DNA of 64,000 nucleotides, taken from NCBI GenBank assembly GCA_017562135.1, contig QEYB01001522.1:992001-1056000 (forward strand), in the 5' to 3' direction. The translations under genes and the position numbers were made by a program. This document shows, one piece after another, positions 38,314 to 52,000 of this stretch (within the stretch, counting starts at the first letter, position 1; each line of letters starts with the position of its first letter). The stretch is from Dipylidium caninum (taxonomy: Eukaryota; Platyhelminthes; Cestoda; Cyclophyllidea; Dipylidiidae). The notes under the pieces are model-generated. The model saw only the letters and a list, made by a program, of their open reading frames with translations. It was not told the origin of the DNA and ran no database searches.

Positions 38314-41006
38314 TCATTTGGCTGGTGGTGTTTGGGAACCTTTAACGAGTTCTAACATTTTCTTCCGGTAAGTCATCTTAATGTTCCCATGGAGTGTTAC
38401 GTCGTCTAAGTGCCAATCATCACAGTAAGTTTTACGGACAGAACAGTGCAAATTGCCGTCACGCCGACTGAGCACAACATTGTATGGGCTCTCAGCCGCT
38501 CCTCGGATCTCCACTTCGCAGTAGCTGGAATTTTCAGTGACTAGGACTTTACAACTTGCAAGTACCTACTCTGTGTACCGTGAAATCAAAGATATAAAAA
38601 CGCTTTAACCTTTGGACTCAGGCTCTTGGGGCTTGATTATCATTGGAGGCTGGCTCGTCTGCGCCGAGAACCACTGAATAATTCTTAGACGTCCCAACCT
38701 TCTCATAGTCACCAGTTGCGTGGGCAGAGACCGACGTGACAACCAAGGAACGCTTTCCCCCAACAACTACACGTGCCGCAAATGAGAGATTCACAAACAG
38801 TGAAGATTTCATTGTCCTGAGCGCACGTGGAGGGCAGATCTCAGAAAATTTGAGGCTTCCACAGGTGTAGAAAGGAGAGGGAATGGGCGGTGTCACTTTG
38901 GGCCGCAGAGTAGCATTTTTAGACAGGGAGAGGGAGGAAGAGGAGGCAAAGAGGCTTTTGCTTTGGGAGATGTGGAAGAAGGCAGTTGGCCCTCAATTGT
39001 TAGTTTAATCATCCATTCCATGCTCGAACATAGGGTGACACAGGGACGATAGAGCCTTCAAAATCTGGCGGTTTGGTAATGGTGAACCATGTCCGAGTTC
39101 ATGACGGACACATTCTTCCCCGCTTGTTTGCACCGTGTTTATCATCTTTGTATATGCATTCGCACAACAAATGTGCGTGACTTTAGGTGAACCTCCTCGA
39201 GAAGATACTTCAGTTGCTGTAATTGTTAGTGTTTGATATAAGCACTTGAATGCCCCAGCAAACGAAATAGGAAGAGAAAATCAGCACAAAGACCGGTGAA
39301 TGATGTGGGAGACTGCGGTCAGAAGTGGGGACTCCGGCGGGGGGGGGGGGAGGTTGGAGCAGTAATTGCTGCTCTCTCCAAACCGCCTCAGATGCATGCG
39401 GAAACAAAGGCGAAGAGTAGATTAGATGCGCCCTCTTATAAGTAATTTACTAACACGGGGTGGCGGAAAAAATGCCACACAGTTCGAGGCCGTGCAAAAT
39501 ATGCTCCCGGTCTGCCAAGAATGCGATTCTGACATGCACTGGTGCAGTGTATTTAGTGGACTCTCCGGATACATCAGTTGGGGAGAAAATATCGTTGTGG
39601 CACGACTTGTAAGTCGGCTGCAGGAATCGGGTTTCCATGTTTCGTCCTCCGCCCCATCACTTGGGGCTGAAAGCACCAGAAGATGGTGTCACTTTGTGTT
39701 GAGAATTAGAGTTAGAGGTCGAGAAAAGCATATTTTTCTCTGCGCAGGTTCGGATGCTCATAGTACACAAAACGCCACGTGACTTCGGAGGAGACATCGT
39801 CAGGACCGTCGAGGTGATACTGCCTGCCTCATTGCCATAAGGTGCATCATTCAGCAGCCACTGGGGGTTTGGAAGCAGCGATTGTAGAGCTCATAAGTCC
39901 GCACCTCACGCTGTTTAATTTGATGCCATACGTGGGAAAACCGTTAAACACTGCCCTTCTGCACCCCGCATCGGATGACTGGTTAGTTGCTTTCTGAGCA
40001 GAAGGAAGAATTGCTCTCAGTATCGTAATTTTCGTATTTTAAAGCGAATCCACCTGACCAAATGTCAAGTCCTGTCTTCCTCACCTGATGGGCCATCAGC
40101 ACAGGCAGGCGGGTGCCCATTTGAAGGCGGTCGACCAGAGCGGATCGTAGGAAGTAGTCTGTGAATAAGTCAGACGAAGCGTCACTCTTAACAAAGGCTA
40201 CCACAGTCGGGGATCAAAAAGGAGCACCAACCCAGGGGAAGTCAGCGGTGGTGGAGAAGACGGCAGTTGATATAGATGGGCAATTAATTCAGGAAAGGGA
40301 CACTTTCAAGGCCCCATAGAGCGCAGTGTGAGAGATAAAATCTACTAAGTACATTGTTTTCAGCAGAGCTGTCGACTTGCGCCCGTCGAGCCGCCATACA
40401 CGACCCCCCAGTTTCCGCCATCCACTTTGAGGTAAGTTGGAACGACAAAGTGCGCTTATGAGGGGGCAGAGACCAAGAGCACGAACTCATCCAATCTGAC
40501 ATTAGCAAATTGCAGAAACCGGATGGGAGACTCGTTGAACAACGCCAATGAAATGCCAAATAGTGACAAAATAGAAGAATAAAGAGTATGTCGTTAGTAT
40601 TGCGCGGTTTGTCATTGTGTAAAAATCCAGTCATTTTTCGACCCCTCACAAATTAGGACTGTCAGTGTATTTCGCTGTATGATGTATTTCTGACTGACAA
40701 GCGGGATACGCGTCCAGTTCCCACCCAAATTGCCTAATACAACCGAAGCTTTCGCCACTCCTCCGGCCCGTATGAGGGGTCCCAGCAAAAGGGCTGGCAT
40801 AAACGGCACCAAGTTCTGGGGAAGAACAAGCAGTATAACGAGCAATAAATGTGAAAAGCCATGAGAACACGAAACTTACCTGCAGTTGGGAAGGTTTGCG
40901 AGATCGAGACGATATGCGAGATCAAAGTTGCGCTCCGCCGGCATAATTTATCACCAAGTGTGTCTGACTCGAGGTTAACGCCGAAGAGTTCATCTCCATG
41001 AAGCAA
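38314..41006 (-). CDS. unrecognised seven-exon gene with one in-frame TGA (5' partial)
   Basis: Exons 41006-40880, 40815-40650, 40530-40353, 40186-40085, 39617-39455, 38895-38610 and 38524-38314 have AG acceptors and GT donors (first donor CAG/GTAAGT). Phases 0, 1, 2, 0, 0, 1, 2 all agree, giving 411 codons with the terminal TGA. Readable blocks are LLHGDELFGVNLESDTLGDK, FGCIRQFGWELDAYPACQSE, DLFTDYFLRSALVDRLQMGT, TAPVHVRIAFLADREHILHG, SSLFVNLSFAARVVVGGKRS and LHCSVRKTYCDDWHLDDV. No transmembrane helix or named domain is evident. The middle part looks like alternating beta strands. The only defect is TGA at 38620-38618, ten bases before the last donor. The 5' end is missing. Either TGA is the real stop and the final exon is untranslated, or it is read through, or it is a mutation or base error. 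Confidence 0.6.
39339..39350 (+). repeat. G homopolymer tract
   Basis: A run of twelve G preceded by CGGC, inside the intron between 39455 and 38895 of the unrecognised minus strand gene. Confidence 0.8.
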
Positions 41007-41453
41007 CTACATGGAAATCAGACAACGCAGCGAATCCGTCTCTGTCTCGTCTCCGCCACAATTAGTCGAGTGTCTCAGGCGTTGTCGTGTTACAGGGTTG
41101 CATAATTAGACGTGTTCTACGTCACCGAAACCGCCTCTTGTGTTAATCTATTTGGCCTCGGAGCAAACAAAGGCCATTTCCACTCTCGAGAAAATCCACT
41201 ATAACTGCATTCTTCAACTTTTATATTTTTTAGCCTTCTTCTTTGCTGATAATTTTGCCTGTTTCCTTCTCGTGCCATCAGTGCCATGCGGAAAAGCCAA
41301 GGGACGAAAAGTAACTGTGTTTAATTAGAAGAGAGAGTGGAGTTTTGGCAATGAATAAGTAGAGGTGGTGGAAATAGACATAGACAACAACAAGGAAAAG
41401 ACTGTCATTAAGGTTGGGGACATTCTTCTGCAAACTCTTTTCATGCAGTCGCG

Positions 41454-42699
41454 CCTTTTTTTTCGTGCACCCGCGCCGACTGGAAGCGCCCGTGGTGATT
41501 GCCATCCGCGGGCTCAGGTTGGTCGCTGCAAAGCATGTTGTCCTCTCGGCTCGATGCCTAGTAAGACCGCTCACAAGCCAAAGGGATGAGGAATTTGACA
41601 AAGCAGGGGAGTTTCTCACACGCATAGGGAATCAGCAGCGATAAGGATATTAACAGAAATAATGTGAAGCACAGCTCTCCTCTAGGGGAAAAGGTGTCCA
41701 AATGAAAGAAAAACAGCATCAGCCTATTTGAATCCAAGGCAGCCATAAAAACTCAGGGTTGTTAACAAAAGGTTGGAATACCTGCTAACAAGTTTTCTAT
41801 CGCAAAATTGCCTATATTTTCTCCCTAAAACACTGGGTCTCCAACTTAATGAGTAGACAAACAGTGGGGATTGGAACATGGAAACTGCGTTGAAAGCAGA
41901 GACACCAACCCGGGACATGGCGAAAAGGCAGTCAACATCGACACTGGTCGTTCGTGTGGGTAACCAACACCGGCCATGAAGTGATCGAGCTACTCAGCGC
42001 GCAGTGGACAAACACACTAATTAGCAGGTTGGAGTCTCGTTCGTTATCGGAATTAACCAGACAAATCGCTCCACCAACTAAGAACGGCCATGCACCACCA
42101 ACCACCAAATCAAGAAAGAGCCATCAATCTGTCAATCCTCATAGTGTCCGGCCCGCAGACAGTCAGCGGCGCCACCGGCCACTCGTGGCTTATTCCGCTG
42201 TGTCGCGATGACGATGGACGCCTTAGACGACAACCAAGAGTGTCAACGCAGTAAATGCTGCACCTGGGCGCTCCGCGTCGTGGTACGGTTCAGCCCAACA
42301 GCGCCCCCACTCGAACACATCCGCGAAGACCCATTTCTCCATCCCACTAATTCGGGAGACAACCAAAATACCGTAATTAAGGCGAGAGGAGTAGACCCAC
42401 CCGCGGTTTAGTAATGTAACAACAGCCCAACTGATAGTCCTCGTGCGAGGCAGACGGACCGGTGAAAGCTCTTGGAGGAGGAAATTGCCCTTCCGCGCGG
42501 AAACGGCACCCGCTCCAAGAACGCAAAAACTCTTGCACGCCTTTCCCAGGTATTCGTCAAGGAACTTATTAATTGGCCGTCGACAACTTTTACAATTTCC
42601 CTCAATCCGTTGGAGCTTTATCAATCTTCATCGAATTTGCGTCTTCGCGGTGCCAAAAAGGCCTTTCCGCCTCGTGCTAATTGTGTTGCATCAAATTAA
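41454..42699 (+). CDS. coding-like + strand ORFs, status unknown
   Basis: Four coding-like + frames follow one another. One near 41454-41518, after a good polypyrimidine-AG acceptor, reads VHPRRLEAPVVIAIRGL. A second, 41954-42211, opens with GTG. A third starts with ATG at 42208, overlapping the previous stop as ATGA, and reads MTMDALDDNQECQRSKCC. A fourth, 42472-42699, reads RSKNAKTLARLSQVFVKELI and later LNPLELYQSSSNLRLRGAKK. No family is recognised. They may be exons of a rightward gene, a decayed element, or chance frames; a 133-codon minus strand frame overlaps them. Confidence 0.25.
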
Positions 42700-43011
42700 C
42701 GCACGAATCCCTGGGGCAATCCACGGTCTGGTCCCGAGTTCGTGACTAACGCCGGACAAAAGCATGGCATTCGAGGTGTTTAGCGGGAAATCAACGTGTC
42801 TCCACCGCCACGCGTCATAATTTCCAAGCAAAGTCTACCGCAATCCATTCCCACTGTAAAATTCTTGATAAAATCAAGAACGCAGTTTACGGATTTGTTC
42901 GCGGGACCCATTTTCACTTTTACTGTGTCCAGCCTCCTAAGTGTATATTTGGAACTACCACAAATACTCCATCATAGGGGCATAACAAGTGTTAATAAAC
43001 ATAGAAAAGGC

Positions 43012-46000
43012 TCAATGGATAACGGGGTTCAGGGGCTCTGCACGAAGATTTTCAAAATCTACACGACTGTCTAAGTCTTCGTCAACTTCTCCGACGACGG
43101 CACTAAAAAAGAGAAAATCCGGTGATCGCGAATGACATCCACCACTTGACCACATCCCGACTGGAGAAGCCCGAAGGTGTAAGGCCACACGTTTGTTTCC
43201 CTCACTAGTAAATATATCAAGCCATTGAAACTTCTCATCCTCATTTCCAACCTTTAGTAGTAATCGAAATTCATGCAAAAATGAATAAGATATGTGCCGG
43301 CCATAGGCAATACAAACTACCTTAACTTCCAATTCGTCAAGCAGGAAAACTGTATTTCATAACCTAGGGGGCAAAAAAAGAACAAATAGCCCAAAAGTTG
43401 CAAGTCTCGGCATTTGCTGCTGACTCATGAGTTTCCCATCCATTTGACTGGGTCAAATTATTTCTGGAGTCAATATACATTGCTACCTTTAAGGATAAGT
43501 GCGGAACACGCACAATAAAGGAGGCTTCCTCCTCGCGCGGTATTGTCTAACGCAGTCGTGCATCAATTCAAGAGCGGTGTACAAACCCACATACAAAACG
43601 AGGCTACAAGGCTAAAAAGAAAATGGTTTAACGAGACAAGGCTTAGGACCTGACAAATTAGGCCGGTCGAATACACGGCTACGCATGGCCTCATTTGAAT
43701 CGGCCTTACGCTAATTGCACATGCGGAGCGCTTCTGAGATAGGGCTCAACTCAAGGCTTTCGATATACCGTAAGTAAAAGACTCCTAATAGAAGAGCAGG
43801 TTGTGCACTGGCGCTAGAGTGGTTGGCTGCGCCTCAGTTCGATAATTCAAAAAAAATTGTGGGAGGTAATACAGGGCAAGTTCGAGCGAAATCACTGTTT
43901 ATGTATTGCGCACGAAAAACCCTCATCAATTACTGCCAACATCGCACCATTGTCTCAGCCTCGTATACAGAGCCTCGGAGTGAACGCCCTCGCCGCCCCG
44001 AGGTGGCACATGAGGCCGACGCCAAACGCAGGCACGAGGAGTGATCGTAAACAGCCGGGTTCCGTGCACTGGCTGATGACGCTCCCCCCAATTTCGCCCA
44101 CCAGAAACTTCCAGTTGGGAGGGGGAGGGGAGGGGGGAGATTTTAACAAAAGAATGGCCTAGAAGTGCGTTCGAATACACAGACTCAGGTGATAGCAACA
44201 TGAGTATTTACGGACAATCACAGTAACTGTAGAGCAAAAATATGCCGCATGTGTAAGTAATTAGATAACGGAAAAATGCTTCTACAAAGATATAGAAAGC
44301 TTACAACATCCGCAATTGGTAGTGTCAGATGCCGGAATAAAAGTGTAAACACGCAGAGCAAAATACTCGTAATTACGTCGCCGGGTTTGTGTATAATGTT
44401 GCTTCAAGTCTTGGGTACAACACGGAATAATAGTGTTTATCAACCTATACAGTACATCCAGCAATATTTCGGCCACATCAACACGGTGGGGGAAGAGCAA
44501 TAAAAATGTCGTCTCGAATAATGGCTGATTAGTCTTTGAAAAGCCCCATAATTGCACCCAAATCCGTTTGGATGGGGCACTTATACCACAAATGAAAAGG
44601 ACTAAAAGGCTCAGCGTGAAGGATACTGTTAGAAAGCATAATCAGAATCTCTGTTGCAGAACACAACCATTTTTCACTATTATGCATGAAGTATATTTTG
44701 GCATAGAAATGATCGACATCTATGCCAACAAATTATCGTTAATGTAGACTGGGCTACGGCGCCTTCGACTAGGGGGGAGCACAAAATAATGGAAATAGCT
44801 GAGGGAGAGGATTTATGGCGGTGCCCGTAATGATTATGAAACTGGAGAGGGGAATGCAGGGTTTGTAGTAGAGTATGCACCTATATTCCGCGGTCGGCCT
44901 CACGTTGGAGTATTTAGGTAAGGCTCGGGCGCGAGTTGAAGACAAGGAGACGGATAGACGTAGGGAGGGAAGGCCTCTTGTGGCCTTCTGGACGCCCCCT
45001 CAATAGGGATTTTTTTCTACCCACCATTAATCAGGATCGGGATTGCCCGTGTGAATGTCTGCAATGGTAACAGCACAAACTGGCTGTTTTCCAAGCCAGG
45101 CTGAACAATGTTGAACAGGAGTTTGGCAAAATTGGCCACTCTAAATTCATCAGAGGAGGTGATGGTAATAATCCGGAAAAAAATTTTGTTGACATAACAC
45201 CATATCAGCCTGGCATATCAGCACAAATGAGACGGTTTGCACTTAGATAAAGGGGATGGCTGGAGGGTTAATAAAAAATGTCAAAGTGAAATAAAGCAAA
45301 TTTTACGCGTTAATTATGTTAATCAACCGATTGAAATTCGTCACCCCGCAATTTAAAGCACTGAGCACCCAGTGAAATCGCTTCGGCAATAACCTTTCAT
45401 TTGACCCCGAATGGGATCGTAAACACCAATTATCACACTTGTAACTGCCCAAGTGTCTAGAATAATAAAGCAAATCGTTTGCCACAACTCACGACGCATG
45501 TTACACTAAGCGCAGCAAATCTTTTTACCCCACAGTAAACGTACTCGAATGTCTATATTAGTTTAAATTTAGCCAATTCGGTTGATGGTTGTAGATAACT
45601 CGAAGGGGTAAACCGTTTGGAAGGAAATATGAGCAAATGAATAAAGTGACGTTGGAACGAAGAATTTCTGTTCTGAGTGGAAAGGGGATATAAAAAGTGG
45701 AGGGAAGCAGGGATCATAATGTTGTTGTTGCCACAACAGCTGCTTAAAGCACGCAACCACACATGCAGGAGGCGGGTATTCGAGCAAATCTTCGGGATTC
45801 TACATAACAGTTACACAAACAGATACCGTGACTAATGAATACGGAGACACTTTGATGGGTTAAGGAGGAAGCACTGCATGACGACCTTTGTACTGTCCTG
45901 ACAAAATAGGTTTACATTGCCGCAAAATAGGACCACACACCCTGCGGAGTTCAAATTACTAACTAAAAAGAAAAGTGTACTGCTGGAGATACGAGGACGC

Positions 46001-49000
46001 GACTGTTAGGAGTGGGCGAAGGTAATCGGAATTGGCGGGAGAAGCTAACAACACAGGCATACAAACCTAAAACCACACAACAAATGGTAAAAATGACCAA
46101 AAACAAAAACCGGATTTTGTTTATCATTTCAGGTGCATATTGAAGAAATAACAATGCCTTTCATTTAAATACAATTAAAGAATGTGGCTAACAATATATT
46201 TCGTAATTTATGAAAGCGAGTAGGTGAAAGTATGCGTTAAGATACTAAGCGTGGAAACTAGGAAATGGCGCTTTTTTCAGTTTGTGTCCAGCTGCGTCTG
46301 TAACGCATGTTCTGTATCTTTATTTAAAGATTTAAAGGTATTCATTTTACTCTTTTTGTGAAAATTTTCCGTCTTTGCAGCCCATATTTATTTTATTTTT
46401 CTCCAAACAGATGCGAAAAAAACTCGATTTACATCCATTTATCTTGTATCAGCTCGAGCTCCAAAAAAAAATTAATGGGGCACTCAATGGATCCACTAAT
46501 GAAAAAAGCTCGATATCATTTCCAAATAATCTCGTTCCGGCAATTTAAACATCGTCAACGAGGCTCAAGGGAGACACCGGGCCGCATTGATAGCGTAGAA
46601 GAATTCAGGACGACTGTGGAATCCGATTCACGCGCAACTACTCGTGAACTGGCCTGTAAACTCGAGCGGAACTAGCCACTCACACTGCTGTGTTCGAACA
46701 TCTGCGTACAATGAAGAAAGAAAATTGGACTTATATGTGGCGGTCGCAGAAGCTGACGCGACTGCCGATCGAAGTGCGAGAGCAAGTGGCATCTTTGCTG
46801 CTTTGCAATACACGATTGCAGTCGTTTTTGCACCGAATTATCCCTTGTGATGAAAAGGGGATTTTGCATGATAAGCGGAGACTATCAGACAAATAGGTAG
46901 ATGAGAACACGCTCCCAGGACACATCCCTAAGCCAAAAGTATCATCACAACCAATATTCAGCGGCTGGTCGGTTTCTTCAACGTAAATTCCCGGTGCCGT
47001 TGTGGCAACTAAAATAATCAAAATTCTCCGCCTTGAAGTAAATTGTATCACTGGACGAAAACCACTCTGACATCCTAAATTGGCCCACCAGCTTGACGGT
47101 AACACAGGTTCTATGCAAGAACGTTGGATTCCAAGTTACAATCAAACAAACACAAACGACGAGGTGACATAATCCTCTCACGGAGAAAGCTCATAACAAC
47201 AAATAGAGATAGGTTAAAACGGTTGACAGCACGCCCTCTTAAAAAGATATGAGTCGCCAACAAGGGAAGCAGCAATCATATGCAAGGGGATATTCACGGA
47301 AGCACTGTTTGGCAGTCATTCGATCATCAGTTGGACAAAAACCACACAGCGAGATTACAATACTTGATGAGGGCATATAGGAAGAACGTCCCCGTTTTTA
47401 TAGGCTTGAGATAAGTAGAACCTGGATAAAAGCTCTTTTGTTCAACTCACAAAAACAATTGCTTTAAGAGGTGATAAAACAAATTATTATCCAGACGGAA
47501 GAACGTTTATCTTTTCCTACCAATGATAGAAATGATGTTCGGAAGGTAGGCACTGATGAAATTGTGAATGTGAAAAATGTTTGTCAGGTAAAAGCACTCG
47601 TTAATTGGTGCAGATAATCCCCCCCCCCCGAGATTCTGCGTTAGAACATTTTTTTTAAAAACCCTAAAATTGGTAGTATTAAAACAGACTCGCATAAGTT
47701 CTTCATATGGGTATTAAAGAAAAAAAGTATACTATGTATATATGGTGATGGCACTCACAGAGCAACGTATATCGGTTGACTACCTTGTCCATAATCACAG
47801 TTAAAAAACATTGTGACAAGAAGTTAGCAGAATCAGTTATGGCGTTGGTAAAAGATAAAACAACTCTGAGCAGCGCTACAACACTTCCACAGCAAATAAA
47901 CGAAGGTTGAGATACAACTGAACCATCAGCCTACTCCAACAGTGAGGAGAAGTTAGTTAAAACACCTCGTTATTCGGGAGGAGGCAGCAACAGTGCCACG
48001 CAGATCTGTGAAACAATCAACAAAGTGCCAAATTCACCAACCACTCCACGTTGTACTCACTTTCAAGGCATTGCCTACATTGAAATGATGAGTTATGGCG
48101 TTAAACTAAAGTGGCGAAAGATGAAACTAGACTCAAGAGACGCAGGCCATAACAAAAAGAATCAAGAATAATGAATAGTGTAAAACGACAATAGCAGGAG
48201 AAATGACATACACATTTTGGCCTCGAATGATGGACAATCCCAGGGGCACTCGTTCTACCCCACGATCTGGACTGAAGACTCTTTCGTGACTATCGTTCAC
48301 AATCAGATTGATGACATTGTCAAAACCCTTCAATGTGCCCTAGCAAACAAAATAAAAGGACTTGGATGAGCTCGCGTTACCTGCCCATAATGAGATTTAC
48401 AGCGACCAGATCACATACTTCAGTTTTTAATTTCTCAGGGACTACCTCACTATCATATCACAATGTCTATCTCCACAGTATAATAACGATTTATTGAGTT
48501 TATCTTCTATCAAAAATACTTACATCCAAAGCCAACGTATCAAAGTGTTTGGTTCTAACTGCTTCATAGCGTTTACGTCCATCAAATTCCACAGACTAGT
48601 TGCGAGAAAAATATTATACTTCGCATAGTTTTGAAATGATAAGCCAAATTCTCGTCTTGGTAGTGTTAAATAGCGCAGGTAACTCGAAAATCGCGGTTGA
48701 TGCTAAACACCCATTACCATCGTTTACGTCGATGGGGAAATATACCGCAAGAGTATTATTATTATTCTTTTATTTTGTCGAATCTGTTGATACACTGATA
48801 GCTGATTAGACGCGAGGCTTCTGGCCACACGCAGATCAAAGACAAGATGGTGCAGTGCTTCTATACGAGGAGAATTCATTGAAACCTACTCGATTTTTTT
48901 ACCCTAGCTTCGACAGACTTATGCGCCTAGTCACGAGAGAATCTGAATCTAAACAAGACCAAAAAGTAGACGCACTCTGATGACAGAAAATATTTCCAGA

Positions 49001-52000
49001 CTATTAAAACGGCCTGAGAATGAAGAACGGAGTAAAGTGGAAAGTTTAAAAAACTGATATAAAATCTCATTCCCACCATTTGCTCCTAGTATTTTCGCAA
49101 TTAGTAGAATCTGAAAATTGACCAATCAAGGAGACCATCTAGTCGGACTAATAACAACACAACCCTCTCTCACCAACAAATGTTATTACCAGCTAGAGGG
49201 AGTAAAGGGCGATCGCTTCCAATGCTATTACTTTACAGAAAGTCGGTTTTAAATTATTCGTGCATGTGGAAGTGCACGCAGACCACATGAACACCAGTTA
49301 ACTCCTTTGTCTCAAATGAAAGCCAGTTGCCATATACGCTACTTACTGATAAAAGAACACACGCGCCAATGTGCAGAGTCGAGCGAGACACCCGAACGTG
49401 TAGCACCCACAAGACTCATTTACCAGCTGAAGGAGTGAGTATTACGGGTGAGTAGGACTTGTATTTATTATTTCCATGTGTAAAATGCTGCCAGCCGTTT
49501 TAGAAGCCCCATTATATAAGGCGGTGTTACAGATAAGATGTAAGTCAGTTGCTGCGAAAAGCCAATCTCAAATGCGTAAAATAAATCACTAAATAAGACG
49601 GTAGAAGCAACAGTAGCGCAATTAAATCATGCTTGAGGTCCTCACGAATGGCAGTAAATGATAGACACACTAGTTTCCATATGGATGTTCATCAATCATT
49701 AGTCAAAATAAGTGTATTCGTGGCAAACTAGCAAGACAGCCACATATAAAGAAAGAAAAAAAATGGTTCCGGCAGGACAGTCGTTGAGGTGGAACTTTGG
49801 AAACGAGTTAAAAAGAAAAAGAAGTAACCTTGAGTGAAGGAACCGGATTAATGGTAAACACTTCGGAATATACATTGCCAATGTAAGACATTTTCGCAAA
49901 TTGAACAAAAACAATTAAATAAACATGTTATACCGCTGTGAAATATCGGATAGTAGGAAAAATTCCCATAAAATGCGAATTCGTTCGCAAAAGGGGCGAA
50001 TGTTGGAAAAGACGACAAATTTCTCTTATGTAGAATAAAGGACTTAGCGTAATCAGCAGAATTTTCAATTCAAACTTAAGTCGGATTTCTCTTATGCTAC
50101 TAAAACACTTAAATTATGGGAGTTTCACTCTATCAGTGCTCTCGCGAAGTATATTTGCATCGGAATCAACAGGAAGAATATCAAAGTAATAATAATTTAG
50201 AAAAGTGTCACCAACCACTTTGCGAAGAGCAAACCCAGGGCCAGACGACTGGATGCAAGTTTTGGGAAAAAGTACTCATCTTATCAGAAAGCCGATGGAA
50301 ATCGCGACAACTCTTCTCCTCCATCTGTGCTCTTCTAATGTGGCTTGATCAAAAATGGAAGTATGTGTAAAAGTGACTCACTGACCCACAGTACTATTTC
50401 AGGTTATTTTACAGCATTTAAATTAAGGTAAATGACACTGTGGCAGGTCTTATTCGAGACACGCAAATTTGCTTTTTGTTTAAAGAACACTTGGTCCGTA
50501 CGTCCTGATCTTGAAGGGACACATACAACCGGATCTAAAGGAGGTTAAGATAAATTCTGCAAAAAACTTCTCCAAATTCCATGTAAATATTTTACACCAT
50601 CAAGTTCAGAGAGCTCCATTTTCACTATTATGATACTCTGAAAATTTATTCGACGTTAGGCGGTAAGGAAGAGTTGATGACAGTGAGACAGTCCTGTGGT
50701 TTCCATAAGCATTGGAAGAGAGCAAACAAGTTTAAATAGTTAAAATGGTATTTGGAACTTATCTAGTTACGCAGTGATCTAGTAAAGTTCAGTTTAAAAA
50801 CGATGCGGACTTGAGAGCTGAGTGAGAAAAGCGGACCGCAAGGTTGCCCCTCATTGACTCACCTTAGGCACAAGGGAAAAGAGGTATAAAATGACATTTA
50901 GCATTAACATAACGTAATAAATGCTCTGGCCAAAAAAGCTTTCCCATGACTGATTGGAAAAAGGGTATTTACGATCTCTATTGCATTAGCCAAAAGCTGA
51001 ATGGCGACTTAATTAGAAGTTGATGTATGGAGATTTTCTGATGATGAAGTGAAATCAGCAGGCGTGAAGAAGGAGCCGTAATGGAAAATTGTACACTATA
51101 ACCACATAGCTTAGAAGTGATAAAGCATTTGTGGGAAAGTAAATTCGAGGTAGAATAGGATTGCTCGGTAGATATTAAATAAGGGCTTCAACAGGCGCCA
51201 AAAGCGATATTCATGTAGACTCCTCTTGCCCGGGTAAACAACATAGTCTAGGCAAAAGGGGAGCCGTGAAATTAATAATTTGCATTATCGGGTAAAACAA
51301 TGAATTAATTACGATGAAGTTAGGGAGATTGATAGCGAAAATCGGCTAAAGAGGGATTCCTTGCGCATCACTACAACAGTAAGAGAATCCGTGGGTTGCG
51401 GGAAAAACGACCACATAAAGTACATCTACAAGCGAACTTATCAGAAGGTGAAGAGATGTAGTTATACGAACGCATAAAAAATTTAGCTAAAGCGTTTGCA
51501 TTGCCATGTATGTCACTACGGCAGTAAGTGCCTAAAGGAAGGCTAAAAGAATGGTGTAATATATTGGTGAAGATTAGGCAAAGATATCAGTTGGTTTTCA
51601 ATACGAACAATCTACGGAAAATTTAGTTGATCAGGAAGAAGTCACCGAACAAAATACGACTAAAAACATTCACGCAAAGTAAACTTAGGATTCACTGCAA
51701 GTTTCAAAGGCGACCGAATAAAGTTGGAAGTAGATTGAATGTTTTTGTAGTGGAAGATGAACGAATCTTAATTCACAAACGCTAACCCTCAGTTGGTGTA
51801 ATTATTTTTACCTTTCAGGTTAAGCATAAGGCAAAATCAAAAATGCTTGTAATGGCGCAGAAATAGTAGAAATCACATAAATCTCAGTAACGAGATACTT
51901 TAGTGAACACTACCGCCGGCGGCGTATACGCTGTCAAAAGGAATAAAGATGAATTTAGAGTAAGAGAAGGACACGACTTACCACAATCGAGTGACCGTCG

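Noticed and set aside
38314..41006. Identification of the seven-exon gene as the ciliary protein TMEM231
   Set aside because: A few residues around RLQMGTRLPV and VHVRIAFL recall it, but the expected transmembrane helices are missing and the C-terminus does not fit.
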